From NCBI GenBank assembly GCA_012934845.2, contig WNNJ02000458.1, positions 1 to 64,000 of the forward strand: DNA of 64,000 nucleotides. Reading direction: 5' to 3'. The notes under the pieces were generated by a model that was given only the letters and a program-made list of their open reading frames with translations, searched no databases and was not told the DNA's origin. The position numbers and the translations under genes were made by a program. Position 1 is the first letter of the stretch. Each line of letters begins with the position of its first letter. The DNA is from Pomphorhynchus laevis (Eukaryota > Acanthocephala > Palaeacanthocephala > Echinorhynchida > Pomphorhynchidae). This document shows, piece by piece, positions 38,501-53,500 of the stretch.

Positions 38501-41500
38501 TATCGACTAGATTTGTATACTTCATATAGCAACAGCAGCACTCAAATGCTATACTTAATATATATACTATTTTAGAAAAATATATAAGCTATGCTAAATT
38601 CATTGCATCGATGCTAATTTAGAATATTGTTCTTAGATAGCAGCAAATTATATTCTTATATATCAGCAATTTTTTATACTTTAATAGTAAATTGTTCATA
38701 CTGTGCCCCGGGAGCCTAAACTTCAGTTTTATAATCGTGAATGTAGCTAAAAATCGGAGTTCGATTACAAACATAGCAGACTTCTATATAATTCCTAGAC
38801 GAGCTGATGGTATCTGGCAGCACTTATCAGTAGTTGAACTATCATTATATCAGCAAAGTTTTATAATTTAAAAGTAAATGGTTCAAACTAATAGGCTCTG
38901 GGAGCCTATTAGTTTAAATTTTATAATCGAAGATGTTGACAAGAATCGGAGTTTGATTACAGGCAGAGCATACTTCTTTATTATTCCTAGACGAGCTTAT
39001 GCTAGCCAGCAGCCCCCGTCAGTAGGATAAACTACCATCAGTCATATATATAATATTTATCATATTATCCTCTATTCTTAGCTGTTTTTTAACATCACGT
39101 ATTCTTTCACCACGTATTAATAACGAATAAATCCATTACGTATTTATCCACCTATATATAATAAATTGTGTTATAACTGATCAAACCATAATATGATAAG
39201 CTATAACACTATATATATGTATCTTTCATAATATGAACTGTTAACACTTTATTAAAATGGTCAAGATAATACCACAAAGTGTGTATCGAAAATTCTATTT
39301 TATGTCAATAAATGTCTCTTCCCTTTAAAAGTGTGAAGACACAACTTCCTTGGATATAATTTATAATCGATTATAAATGATCACTATTAAAAAATCACCA
39401 TTCGTGAGCACATATATAAAGTCATTAACTATTTAAGATAATTTCAAGTTGTGTTTGCTGCCAGCTTGCGCTTTTTAACTTATTTTAGGATTTGGCAGTC
39501 GAAATAGAAAAATGCAAATGCAGTGTTCAAAGCCTTCGGGAAATGCTTCATACGGTAGACAATGAACGTAATGAAATTTTGAAAATGATGAAGCTTGATA
39601 ATCAAGAGCACAGTGATATGTCAATTTACAATAGTACTAATATTATACACGATGAACATTCTTTGGAAACAAAATCTGAACAGTATATAAACCCTGCAGG
39701 TATATTTGTTAGAAAACCTTGCAAGTTTAGAGATTAATGTTATCTGAATTATAACAAGATTTAAACTACAGTTGATTATCGTTAAACTGATTAAAATATT
39801 GTATTTTATAATTGTTCAAAATCAACAATATTCGATGATAATTTTATTAAACAAGTATATTTTTAAAATGTCTAGCAGCTAATATGTTAAAATGTTTATA
39901 AATAATATGAATTTACCATAAAAATTTTACGTATACTGAAATACTTAAGTATTGTTAGTTATAATATTCCTGTATATTTCATGGTAATAGTGAACTTTGC
40001 GAGTTTTGCATAACATGTGGATTTATATAATGCAAAGATATTAATGCATTCCAAATGGATGGATTAATATGATTTTTCCATTCTTCTCTATTGATCATTG
40101 TTTATGTAAATGGATAAAATCTATATTTATATCATTTAATAAATAATAGTTGAAAATAATGATATATATTACTTACTAAATTATTAATCTGAAATTTAAA
40201 TTTGGTAATTTAATGCACGATATTCAAAAAGTTGCTTATTCAAAATCAATAAATTGAATAGTAATTCGCATATTATAGTCATATAAATTGATCTAAATAA
40301 AGTGTCTACCTAGTGTAGCAGACTTCATTATTGCTGAAGTTTTAAGTGCTAAATGTTAGATGTTGAGTTATTTAAAATCGTCGTTTTCATTTTTGTTTGA
40401 AATTGGAGTCAATTTGTAAATTACTAATGACGCTTTACTAATTAAAACAATAAAATTTGATTTTAACTTTAATTAAATGTAACTTTGCTAACACATTTTC
40501 ATTCGTTTTCATGTTTACGTACTTACGAAAAGTATTTGCCAACAGCTCAAAATATCTTTTTCTCAACGAAATAATTGTATTTTTGAATGAATTTAGAATG
40601 CTCGAATATACGTGAGATAGTTATATCTGCCGAAGAAAAATTAGCATCTGTTACGTCTTGTTTGTATCAGCGACAAACTGAAATTGAAAATAGCTTAAAA
40701 GATATTCGTCTTCACACTAAAGTCGCTCGTCGTGCGTGGAAGTCACTTCTAGAATGCCAAAGTGCTTTAGACCATTTAACTGAATCGACGGCCAATTCTA
40801 TGTTTAATTTAGTTGAATTAAAGACTGTTAAAAATGGATTTGCTGTAAGTGTCAAAAGGATTTATTAGATTGTTTCTATTATTTACAAATTCCATAATCC
40901 GAAATTTTAATTTGACAGAAATTATTTATCATTTATTTAAACAGATTACAACTGAGTATTTTATTATCATTCAACAACATAGATTATCTACGAATTGTCT
41001 ATTAGCTGTAGTATTAATTCATATTTAGCCAACATAGCTATTAATCTATTTCTTCTAATACTAATTTTATTGAAAAATTTAAATTAATTGAAATAAAAAT
41101 AACTTCTAATACTAATTGAAATTTAATATCGTTATAACAATATTTACATGATACGACTTTGAAAAACCACTGATGAAAATATTGTAATTTCATATAGCGA
41201 TAATACCTGTATATTGATCTCGTAGGAATTTGATAATTCCACAGAAAACGCACTCTATTCACATTGTGTGATTTGCTTATTAGTTTAAAACAACCCTAAG
41301 CATGTAATGGTATTATATAATTGTATATTTTGCATACGGGATCCACTAATTCTGTTTGTCGGTTTCGTATATTACTTATCTAGATCACAGGAACGTAATT
41401 TAAGAAATTGTCGAAAAGTCGATTAAATCGGTTTTAGCACAAATTAAGCAATTTAGAATTTCTTTAACTGTTGTTTTATAAAATATAATCTTTTAATAAT

Positions 41501-44500
41501 GCTTTAATAAATACATTCATATAATTATTTATGTCGGCATATTTGCTTGTGTCAACATAATTTGTACTGTAGACTACATTTATGTGCAACATAACTATTT
41601 GAAATTGCATTAATAGCACAGTGAATATAAGTTTTTAAATAATTTTTTTAATTGGAATAATAGAGTAATAAAAAATACAGGAAAATAAAATCACAAGGCG
41701 ATTAAAAATTGTTTGATAGTGTTATCACCCTCACATCCATTGCACAAGCAAAGTTACCTTGCTGTACATATACGCTCAGCAGCTGTATTAGGTAGCTACC
41801 TGATCTTGCACAACCTATTGTCCTTCTCATTATCACTGACAGGCGTGTGATAAATGCTTTGGTTTCTAAGTTGTATGCGTTTCATGTTGCGATTGTGATT
41901 GGCTGAAACTGGTATGTTGATTAATCGATGCATGTATATTTTGCAGTTTTTAGTGTTTCGGCGAATCCTGCCACATTTCTGACGCCCTCGACAACATGTA
42001 TAGTGTAGCTAGCAGCAATGATGTTTGGGCAAGTTTAGTCCCATACGAAGTGAAGGCCACCTGTCATAGGTTAGCGAAATATCAAATAAAATTTTCCTCC
42101 TTTCTTTGATCCTGCTCCAATAATTTTTCATGATATTTAACTTCTACTGGCGATGAGTAAAAACTACATATCGACACTAAATATATTTAATTAAAATTGA
42201 TGATGGTAATATAATATTTATGTAACTAAATTATTAAACATTTTATTTAAAAGTACACTAAATATATAAAAAAAATTTACATTACCATTACATTATCATT
42301 TAAATAATATTATTACATTATATATAATATGACATGCTACCAAAAAATATCAAAATTACTAAATATTTTTACAATATTTATAATATATATACAAAATGAG
42401 TTATGTTTTATGCACCCTCTCCCTTTTATTTCAGCTGACATTACTATTCTACATTTTAAAGGTCGTCAACTATCTCACTCCACTCTTGTTTATCTCAATT
42501 ATTCACATTTTCTTTATGTATCCAGATTTCTTAGTGTTTTCCGTTCTTTTCATCAATCCTTGTTGATCATCAACACCGTTCAGCTATTGTATACTCGAGA
42601 TCTTAGTGTATTTCCCTAAAATAATTCATAAAATATGCATATACTTTGCATTATTTTGTTAGGATTGAAATAAGTTTTACAGCTTAACTATTGGATTTAA
42701 CCCTGCTTCTTCATCAGCGCTTAATTTTTATACTTTATCAATCCTACAAAAGCTTACTGTTTGTTTTTACTTCCTAATTTTATTTTCAGGCATTAACATT
42801 GTCCATGTCTTAGAGTAAATAGACTATTTCCATTCAGATACCTTTATTAAACTTTGGTTGTAATGTCATCATGCTGATCGGTACTGTTTTTCTGTTAGAA
42901 CATATATACAAAATGCTTCTCATGTATCAATTTTTAATAGTTAATTAATTAAGAATTAATAATTAAATAATTAATTAAATAATTAATTAAATTAATTAAT
43001 TTGTTTAATTGATTAATTTTCTTCAACTTGAAACTAAAAACTGATTCTTGATGAAATAGGCGATGATTTATTTGTAATATTTTCGCAATTGTAGGATTTA
43101 ACTCTGAAACTGAAGGAACGTTCGGATTTAGTAGACGAGTCCCGATTAACCCTTAATCAGATTGTTAACATCGAAGATAAATTACCTGATTCTATTGAAT
43201 TAGTTACACAACATGATGATTTAGGTAAGCTATCTTCTTGTGCATATTATTTAGTGATAAACTGCTAGCAATAAATAAAATATCGATTATGGCAATACCT
43301 TTGTAACCCATCTGAATTTAGAACTCAAATGGAGCAACTTATTAGATGTTGTCGCTGAAAATGTATTTGAAATAAGTGCTCAGATTGAGGATCTGGAGAT
43401 GTTTGAAAACTTGCTCGGCCAACTAAATGATAATCTCAAACACAAAGACAAAATAATCGAAATCGTTAATATGTCATCTAACGATGAGTCAATGATTGAT
43501 GTTACACTGGAAAATCTGCTATTCAATCATCAAGATCACCGTGATAACTATTCAAAGTTAAAAGAGATTGGACTGGTTTTAGAGAGAATCGCAAATCGTC
43601 GAGAAAATGACAATAATGACGATGTTCATTTCCAAAATATGCAAGATAAATATTTAGACATTAATATGCACTGGGCAGATTTGGATGCGAAACTTAGTGA
43701 CATGGTTTCGTATTTACAGGTCAGTTTCTTTGCTAACTCTATGTACAATACTATTATGCTAATTTATCGAATATAATAATATTAGATTTTTGCTGTAATA
43801 TAATTTATAAATTAATTTTATTAATAAATTACTTTAATTAATAATTATTATATATTTATTGTGATCACTTTATTATGTTATCGCTATTAATATTATTATA
43901 TTGTATTATTTAATATATTATTAACTTTTACTTTTTGTGATCTAGATAATTTAACAAGTTAGAATAAATAAAGTTTTATTATAAATTTGGCTATAATGCG
44001 ATTAAGTAATTAATAAATTAAATTTATTTGTATTAAGTAAGAACAATTTGTTTTTAATAAAATATTTTCTAACAATTTATTATCCTAAACAATACCGATT
44101 TTAACTAAAATAAAAATGTTTCTATTTATCTACATGTTAGTCTAACTAAAACAATCAATTATTTCTCACATGTTTAAAAATTTGCTTACAACAGCAATCT
44201 TCGTATATTATTAATCTACCGTTGATTATCAAACTGTAATATGCTGTAATAAGTTTCAATTTTAAATGTATCAAGTCAGATTACCTTTACCATGTGTTTA
44301 TCATTTAAACTATCTAAACAAGAATCTGTATGAATATTTTCTAATTTTTGTGTTTATATTCATTCAAATAAAATACGTTCTTTAAATAATGATCGTGTGA
44401 TCTGATTATCCTCATTTGTATGTTGTTATCTTCTGAAGGACTTGAAGGTGTAAACGAACTTCCTCAATATATCTAAAATTATATGATCATTTTGCTATTG

Positions 44501-47500
44501 CAAGAAAAAATGGTTGTCGATATTTATTTTTATTTCAGACATTTTCACATTTATGTGACTATATCCCAGGTTTTAATTTATATATTTAATTGTAGAACTT
44601 GTATATTTTGTGATTATATTATCTGTATTGCTTAAAATATGTTAAAGTCACATATAAAATATCCTCAAGTCAAATATCAAAGTAATTACATATTGCACAT
44701 TTAACAAATAAAATACTATTTAAATCTAACAATGCCAACAATCTGTTTACGATTAACATATTTAGATTCTGGTTATGTTATATTAACAATTATATAAATA
44801 TCAGTTTTGCCTATCTTTATGTATTTTCTGACTCTATTAAGACTTCGACTAAAATTACAAATAAAATGAGCTCTTGCGTTCACGAAGCAGAAGAGCTAAT
44901 GTCTTATATTGAAGATGAAGTTAGCTTACTGCTTTCCAAGGATGAAACCATTCAGAGTAGTAAAGAAACTTCTGATTTGACCTTTGAGGTATTTAAATTA
45001 TTTATCATTTACACAAAACGTTAAATGCTGCATATGAATGTTTAAATTCAAAACAAAATAGTTTGATTATTCGTCTTTATACTCGTTGATAATTAAAATT
45101 TATCAACTCGAAATAATTGAATCATTTAATATTTTATTCTAATTTATATAAACTAATAATTCCTTGGTTCCTATAAATTAATATTTAAAAAATTCAAGGA
45201 AATGGATAACATAAATATCTTCAATTTAATATTTTATTTATTAGCTTAATTTAGCAAATTTTACAATATACGTATTGCTAAGTGAAAGGTTAAGGCTGAA
45301 CTGATTAATTTATAACCAAAATTTTGATTGTATATTTAGAAATATAAGTTTCTAAACGACATTTGCAGTCAGATTTACAATTGAAACATATATAAGATAA
45401 AAAAATAATAATCATTTATATTACATGTATGCTTAAATTATATATCTGCTGATGAGCATAGTGTTGTTAAAATTTATTTTATAAAAGTTAATCTACAAAT
45501 GCTTTCTTAACGTAGCAGCAGAAATATTTAGAGATCTAAATAATTACAAAGGAATCAAATTCACTTTGATTCTACGTATTTAATATAATTATAAAATTAA
45601 AAAATATATAGATAAAAATAAATTGCTATTTTTTCGTGGTCGTATAAATAAAATTTTACAATATTTCGTCCTGTCAATTTATTTTAAGATTTTCTTACCA
45701 TTTTATCAGCATGTATCGATGATCTTAAAACTTAGAAAAAACTATATTTTCATGTATTCAGTTAACATTTATCGGTTTTATTAAATCGTTTTATTATTAC
45801 TTGATTGCAACATGCTTACAAGAGTTGCACGTCTATAAAAGCTAGCGTTTACAATACAACATTTGTCTGGTGAGATGCTCGCACAAATCCAAAAGTGTTT
45901 GGGGTATCAACTTATTATTTGTATTTATTAACATTCATTACGGGTGATTATCAAGTCTGTCTTTATTGAAATCACTTTTTACATTATATCACATTGATCA
46001 GAGCTATCTTCAGTGTCAGTTGTTGGTAGATATTTGTTTTATGATTGCCCCTGCCATTGACAAAATTTAGTATTTGTGCATACCATCCTTATTCTGTGAT
46101 CATCTATGTTCCTAATAAAATATCGCTTACAAATATTGATCTGATTTGCTAATAACATTAGATGTTTTGTTAAGTACAAACAGATATATGTGATAAAAGA
46201 GTTGGACAATAGGCATTTATTCGTGTTTTGAATTTGGTTTATTTGTTTCACTTGTGGCTATTATTAAATTTAATAATTTTACTTGGATTACGATAATTAT
46301 TTTTTCTTATCACCACTTAATAGAATGCCAATCATTAACAAGAGCGAATGAAAAACAAGAGCGAATGCTCTTGTTTTTTTTTAAACTGTAAGTTTCTAAA
46401 CAACTTTGTTTTACAGCACGGTATGTATAAGTATATTTAGTAGTTATCGACAATTATTTATAATTCATTGCAACAACGCAAAATGTTTAATCCATAGTAA
46501 AATGGTCAATTTGAATATTTTGCTATCAACTTGAAGTTATTCACATTAAACATTGTTAACACTTTTTGTGGATATTCTAGTCTATTTATCAAATGATGAA
46601 ACAAGTTGAGGCAATTGTATCTAAATGCAAGGATATCTTAAGCAGTCAGAAATTTGATAAAGGTCGAATCGCATATTTCACGGCAAATGTCGAAAATGAT
46701 ATTGATCGAATAATGTCCCAATTACGGAAAAACAAAATTCTATTAGGTGAGTGACTTCATCATAGTTGTTATTTCTTTAAACAAAAACTTTTTAATATTA
46801 TCAACAATTTACAGAATTCATCAAATCTCTCTAATTTATCTCAGATAGCATGTTTTATCCATATAATTTAGTTTTCTGACTGTTTTATGTATAAACTTTG
46901 CTATAACGTTTTTGATCATTTTTCTATACACACTTTACTTAATTTATTTCTTGGTATTGCTTTTAAATATATCTCGCTTATAAGATTAACGTATGACTTG
47001 CAACATCGTTTATTTGAATAATATACTATGGACATTAAACCTATAACGTAATCGACAATTAGTTTCTTAGTATAACTTGTTGTTCTGACATTTTTTATCA
47101 AATTTAAAATACAGCATTTTAGAAAAGTCTTTTAGTTTAGTACATAGCTATGACTGTTTTTAGAATATGAATGCATTATACACAGTTCATTTTAATTTAT
47201 ATCGAATTTTAGTATTTAAACAAATTAGATCAGATAATTGAGTCTACGTATTTAATAAAATTATAAAATTGAAAAAAATATATCAAAATAAAACCAATAA
47301 GATTATTTTTTATAATTTATATCAAATAAAATAAAAATTGAAATTTCAAATAAATTTAAACAATACAAGGATTTGATTCTTTTTAGGAAATTTATCACTC
47401 GTTTACATTTAGTATTTACATTTGTGAACTTAAATTAATACAGTTGTTAGTCATATTAGCTAAGTAAAATTACATTTTTAGAGTTTTATTTAAGTTTATA

Positions 47501-50500
47501 AACTGTGCTTATCGTTAGTCGTTGTGAGATAAGTGTATTGATAATATTTTCATTCAACCTGATGGTCCTTTTAAATCATCTGCATATTTTCTCATATGTA
47601 TTTTGTTTAGAATCATGCGTGGCTAGTAACACACATCAAAATAACGATTCTTATCAGTTAGAACAATCTGAGAATAACGAAACTACAGACGACCAGCAAT
47701 TAATTGATAAACTTCGTGATGAATTGTTATCAGTGACCTCAATCAGCTTGATTCCTACTGCTCAAGAATATTTGAACCGTTTTCCTAAATTGCAGGTATT
47801 CAATTTTATAAAGAGCGGCCATTAGACACGTGTGCCTATTTATGAAAAAATTAAATATTTACATTTTTATCGTTTTACAACATTTTAGTCACGCGATTAT
47901 CTATCTAATGTATATCTATATCTATCTATATTTAATTAAGTTACAGAACTACCATTTTTTATTGCGATCAATATTGAGACTTTTGGTGAATATCAATGAT
48001 TGTGTCGATAAACATATATTTATTTTAAGATAAAGTTATACTTGTTACTTATCGTTTAAACAGTATAAAGTATTTTGCATAAATACTTCAAATTATGTAT
48101 ATTAAAGGAATTTAAAGTTTTTCAATACACTTGTTTTTTACTCCTTCACAATTGCACTCGATTGATGTTTTATTCTTTTAATTATTTCCAAAACACCCTG
48201 TCAATATTTTTGCACTTAATAACAACATCTAATGCGGTTACATATGTATAGTGAATGTTTTGGTTTGATTCGCTAATATTCTTGGAAGAATTTCATTTTT
48301 TATTTACACTGTCGCTTATTTTTTAATTTCACGATCTACAACATTATCTAATTTATTTGATTATACGGGAACATTTTTACTGACTGAAATAATTATATCT
48401 AGAATATTTACATTTGTTCGGTTTGCTGTTCTTCATTTTATCAAATTATAAAAATTATAAATTATCAGAATAATCAAATTATCAATTTTTTACAATTATT
48501 AATTGCTGATTAACTGCAAATATTACCTGTATTTTTAAAGTATGAGATTAACGATCTGATAATATCACATATGATATATCACACGATTTGATTATCTTGT
48601 GATAAACGAATTCATTTATCGTAGGACTTTTTTAATCTTTCTATTTCACGGATTAACTAGGGTTACATTCACAAAATTTTATACTTCATATTTGTTACTA
48701 TCCAAACCTTAAAGAATTGATTTTAGATTGTCGTATAATAAAAATATAACATGACTGAATCCTGTTTAGCATATCATTACACTAATGTTTAACATATCAT
48801 ACCTTATGATATTTTATTATATTGTATTATACCTAATTCAATATAATCTTATTTTTCTTCAGCGTTTGTTCCGCTTCGTTACGGAACCCGCCTTTTTCCA
48901 CTGTGACGTCAATGGGTCTTATTGATGGTTGGTGTTCGTTTGAGCAGAGAACGTGGCCGTACCATTGTAGTTGTCTTTCGCAAAGTTTATTAAGACAGCA
49001 TTTCATAGTGTTTATGCGACAGTTTTGTTTTACGGCTGGCTTGTCACGAAGTCTATCGCCAACCCTCATACTTTATCAGCACGGACTTGGGACCTGTCAT
49101 GGCAGAGTTACCTTATTATATATAAGGTATTATACATGTACATTAGGTACATCATATATGTATCTTATGTACACATTTATGTGCATAATGTACATATATA
49201 TTAATATACTTTATTAATATAATATATCATATTATCCTTTATTACACATTATTAATTCATGTTTAACATATTATTTAACATATTCAAAGTATTATAAAAT
49301 ACGTAAACTCAGTTACCTGATATGATTTATGTGTTTTCAATTTATTAAGATGCTAGTAGTTACTAGCGAAATATAATAATTTTGTGGATATATTCCTCCT
49401 TTTATAAATATTGCTTAGATTTATAAAATTAATAAGTCTTAATGAAATAAAATTATAGCATATTTTTGTAATAAATAATATTTTGACATTGTAAAAAACA
49501 TAATGTGCTCGTTACCTCGGTAAATGCTAAACGAGGTGTCTGCACATCTCCAGCCTGTATTTACAAATGATCATAATTTATATTGTCATATTTTGCATAT
49601 CAAATTCGAAAAACTAATTTTACGTGTCCTATATTTGACAATTTATTGCTTTGGATTTTTGCATAGGGCATTACAAATTCCTCGTGATTTTGATGATGAA
49701 TAAGTTAATATTGTCATGGTTTTAAGAAGAATATATTTTGTATTTTTGTTTTAAAATTATACAGATTGATATATTCTTTTCTTATATATTCAATTCTTAT
49801 TTTACTCTTATTTAATATTATTTTATAATTTTATTTCTTATGATATGATATATTGTAATACTTTGTCAAGGAAATCGGCGATCACATTTTAAAACAATTC
49901 AATAAATTAAACGACAATGGCGCGGCAGATCAGAATTTGGCTCAACAACTGAAGGATCTCTACGGCGAATATGAAAAATTGCAGACTTGGATGAATAATT
50001 GTAAAACGCTTATTTTGAGTGTTGATGAAGATCAAACATCTATATTGGATAAATTGCAAAATATTAACAATGAATTAAGTTTACTACTGTCTACAGATCC
50101 AAAGTCTCTTGAAACTACGGAGGAAGAGCTAAGTGTATGTTTCGATTCATATCAGAATATTTTTTATAGCTATTATCTATTTATTATTAATATAATCAAT
50201 TTGTTATGGGAAATATCATCTCTTCTATAAATGAATGTCATTAACATTGATGTTTAAACTACAAATCTTAAATATACCAATTATATTATAATATAATATT
50301 GTTATAATCTTAAAAATACAAATATACGAAATCTGATAACACAGCAGTTCCTCCTGATGACATCTAATCCTTATTCTTCTTATACATCGTCTGTTATTTA
50401 TTAGTCAATTCATAAAAATTGACTTTTATTTTTTAATTTTCAATTTTAACTGATGTAAATATAAATTGTATAAAATTTTATATAATTATTTATTATTTAT

Positions 50501-53500
50501 CTTTATTTTTATGTAGTATAAAATACGTAAATTCAGTTATCTGATAAGTAACTAGTTTTATATTATTGAACAATCAACTATTTGTTATTCTTTTAGTTGG
50601 ATAAATGGCGCTCAGGGCTCATCTATATCTTCGCACAATGGAGATTACGATATTATACCTTTTGTGATTATCAAACATGCAAATAAATATAATATAGTTA
50701 ACATTATTGTAAGAAAAAAGTGGATAATAAGAACGGTGATTTTAGTTGTTTTTTTAAATAATAAACATAATATGCAGTTCAATGATTTAAGTGGAATATT
50801 CAACCATCGCATTAAATATTAAATAGTTATAAAACAGAGATTGTATAAAATGCAAATATAGTAAATCAAAAACAAACAATTAAGATTCAAATTAAACCAA
50901 ACGCTTTAATTCAAATGGCTTATTTTCCATAATAATAATAATAATAATTCTTAATTTTTTCATATAAAGTTTCTTTGTCATCCGTAATACAAACGACTAA
51001 GTTTTTTCTTTTGGTATAAAATTTTTTCTTTTGGTATAGCTATCTTACCTTTACAAAATTACATTTATTTTAATGTTGTAAAGGTATAATAGCTATACCA
51101 AAAGAAAACATGCAATCCTTTTTATCATCAGTATTTCAAAATTATATCAGATATAAATATTTTTATGTATTATTCTGTTTTAGTTATTTGATAATGCCTT
51201 ATGAGGCAACTTGTAACAGAACTCTAGGCTTATTTACAGTGACTATTTGTTTAAACACATGTTTTATTCATTAATTGATTAGCTCATCTTCAACGTATTC
51301 TTGTTTTTTTTTCAAAAATGTATCTTAAATTTAAAATTTAAACTTTTAATATTTTATCTTTTAAAATTTCAATCGGAGAGAATACAATCATTAGTTGGCT
51401 TTTTCTCCGAAAAAATAAGAAAAATAATATCATATTTTAATTTTCGCCAATGCGATTGGCCTCTTTAGAAAACTCTAGTCTTTATCAAATGATGACATAG
51501 TATGTAAAAAATATAAACAGAAGAATTTAACTGATATGTTGTTCAATTAAACTCTTGTCCGGCTTTAACTTTAAGCATCAATTGCTTTTATTGCCTTACA
51601 TGGTTGATGCAATTTTAATGTTAAGATTCAAAAGTAAATCAGATCAAGGCTGAGTTTGTTATTATATATTGCCAAAGCTTTCGACGCGTTACGGCTTCTT
51701 CAGTGGATCATCTGAAACATGGAACATATATCTTAATTATTAAGATAAATATTATGTTATTAATTGTCAATGTATTTGTAGCGATGTTAATATATGTTCT
51801 ATGTTTCAGATGAGCCACTGAAGAAGCCGTAACGCGTCGAAATCTTTGACAATATATAATAACTAACTCAGCCTTTGATATGATTAACTTTTGCATCTTA
51901 ACAACATAAAGCTGAAATATAAGCGAACATTTAATTTTACAATTTCGATGTGTACCGCCTCTTTGAATAATAAATAATATTTAATACTATTAAATAAATA
52001 ATAGTATTTATTAAATAAATTAAATAATTTTTATTATTTTGTCGGAGAAAGAGCCAACTAATAGTTTAATATTTTACTTATTGTTTTTGTTGTTTTGCAG
52101 GCATGGTTCGAAACTGTACAGTTAAAACTTATGAATATTCTGTTAAAACCCGAACAGGCAAATAATTTATTAGAATGCTTATCGCTCAGAGATGCAGTTA
52201 CACCTAAATGGATTGTAAAAAACACTGATGCAATCGATTCAGTAAGAAATGAAATAAATAAAAGTAAGTAAACTTTGGTTTAGAATGAAAAAATCAGCTA
52301 GCAATTGTCTCTTACATTTAGAGATGTCCGATATTATCACTTCACATGAACACCTACAAAATATTCTTAATTTAGACCAGGTAATAAACAAATGATTGTA
52401 CAGTCAAAACAAATATAATGTGAAATTTATCAATTTGATCACTTATATAAAAGATCGCAAAGAGCCAGTAAACATAATGTATGCAGCTTAGAGCATCATG
52501 AAATAAAACTAATCATTCCATCGATAGAGGATGACTACCGGGTAATAAGGAACATATCAGGGGTGATGCATAAGATTGATAAAGCTGATGGGTAAAGTCT
52601 ATTTTATCATAAGTGTTCGTGGAATTTTCAATCTGCGAGTATAGATATGTTTGTAATATAGTATAAGTGAAAATATCATCATTTGTTATCCCTCATGGAT
52701 GATGCCCATGCGAAGCAATATCATGCCAAATATTATTAGCAATAAAGTTATAATTATAGTTATCTTGTTGTTAGTAAGCTTGGAAGAAAATAGTTATTGC
52801 AGTTTATTAATATAATTCATAGCTGCTGTGTAACTTCAACGCAATTTATTCAGTTTCTCAAATTTAAATGATTTTGTTACTTCCGTCTGTTTCTAGGTAT
52901 ATGTAATTTGTAATTTCTATACGAAGGAGTTTATCAGTTTTCATTTTTACGTTGCATTCTATATTATTTTTATCACTATTGATCGGCTAAAGTTAATGCA
53001 CTTTATCGGATTATCTTGTTAGTTTTAAATTTTGATCACGCATTTCTTGATAATGTGCATTCATTCCAATTATTAAATTACCTGCGGATTTTATTATGAT
53101 TTATATATATAAACATGCCAATATTATAATTTTTACCAGTTCCTATCAACATTCAATAGATTTTTAATACCACAGTGCATTATATTGCTATATTTTTGTT
53201 TGTATTTTTGGTCTAATAGTCATGCGCATCCATTACCTTTTAGTACATATTTTTCTACATTTTCTGCTCAATTTTTAAGTGCTCAGTGCTTAAATTACAT
53301 GTAAAGATTATATTTCCAAATTTATTATATATCTTCTCGCATTTCAAACAAAAATAGAATCTTAGATTTTCACATCAATTGTAGGAATAGCTTTTTATAG
53401 GTGTAGTGTATTTTTAACATGATATCTCTTAGGGAAAATTAGTTTTTTTATGTACATCAACAAATGCTATTTACGTTTTTGTTATATTTTTAATCTTATT

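Larger units (their letters stand above)
51390..52062. mobile_element. Nested palindrome of PLE-like termini
   Basis: Outer inverted repeat: ATTAGTTGGCTTTTTCTCCG (51390) against CGGAGAAAGAGCCAACTAAT (to 52062), one mismatch. Inner inverted repeat of about 110 bases: 51620-51731 against 51796-51910, each with CACTGAAGAAGCCGTAACGC followed by GTCGAAA on the strand pointing outward. No enzyme frame remains. Confidence 0.72.
50135..52100 (+). other. Intron 18 with two inverted-repeat elements
   Basis: Holds the hairpin at 51.02-51.11 kb and the nested palindrome at 51.39-52.06 kb; 50135-51000 is AT-rich without recognised features. Confidence 0.6.

Noticed and set aside
47231-49320. Inverted copies of a short motif as ends of a 2-kb transposon
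   Set aside because: The interval contains a host exon in frame and the motif occurs elsewhere unpaired.
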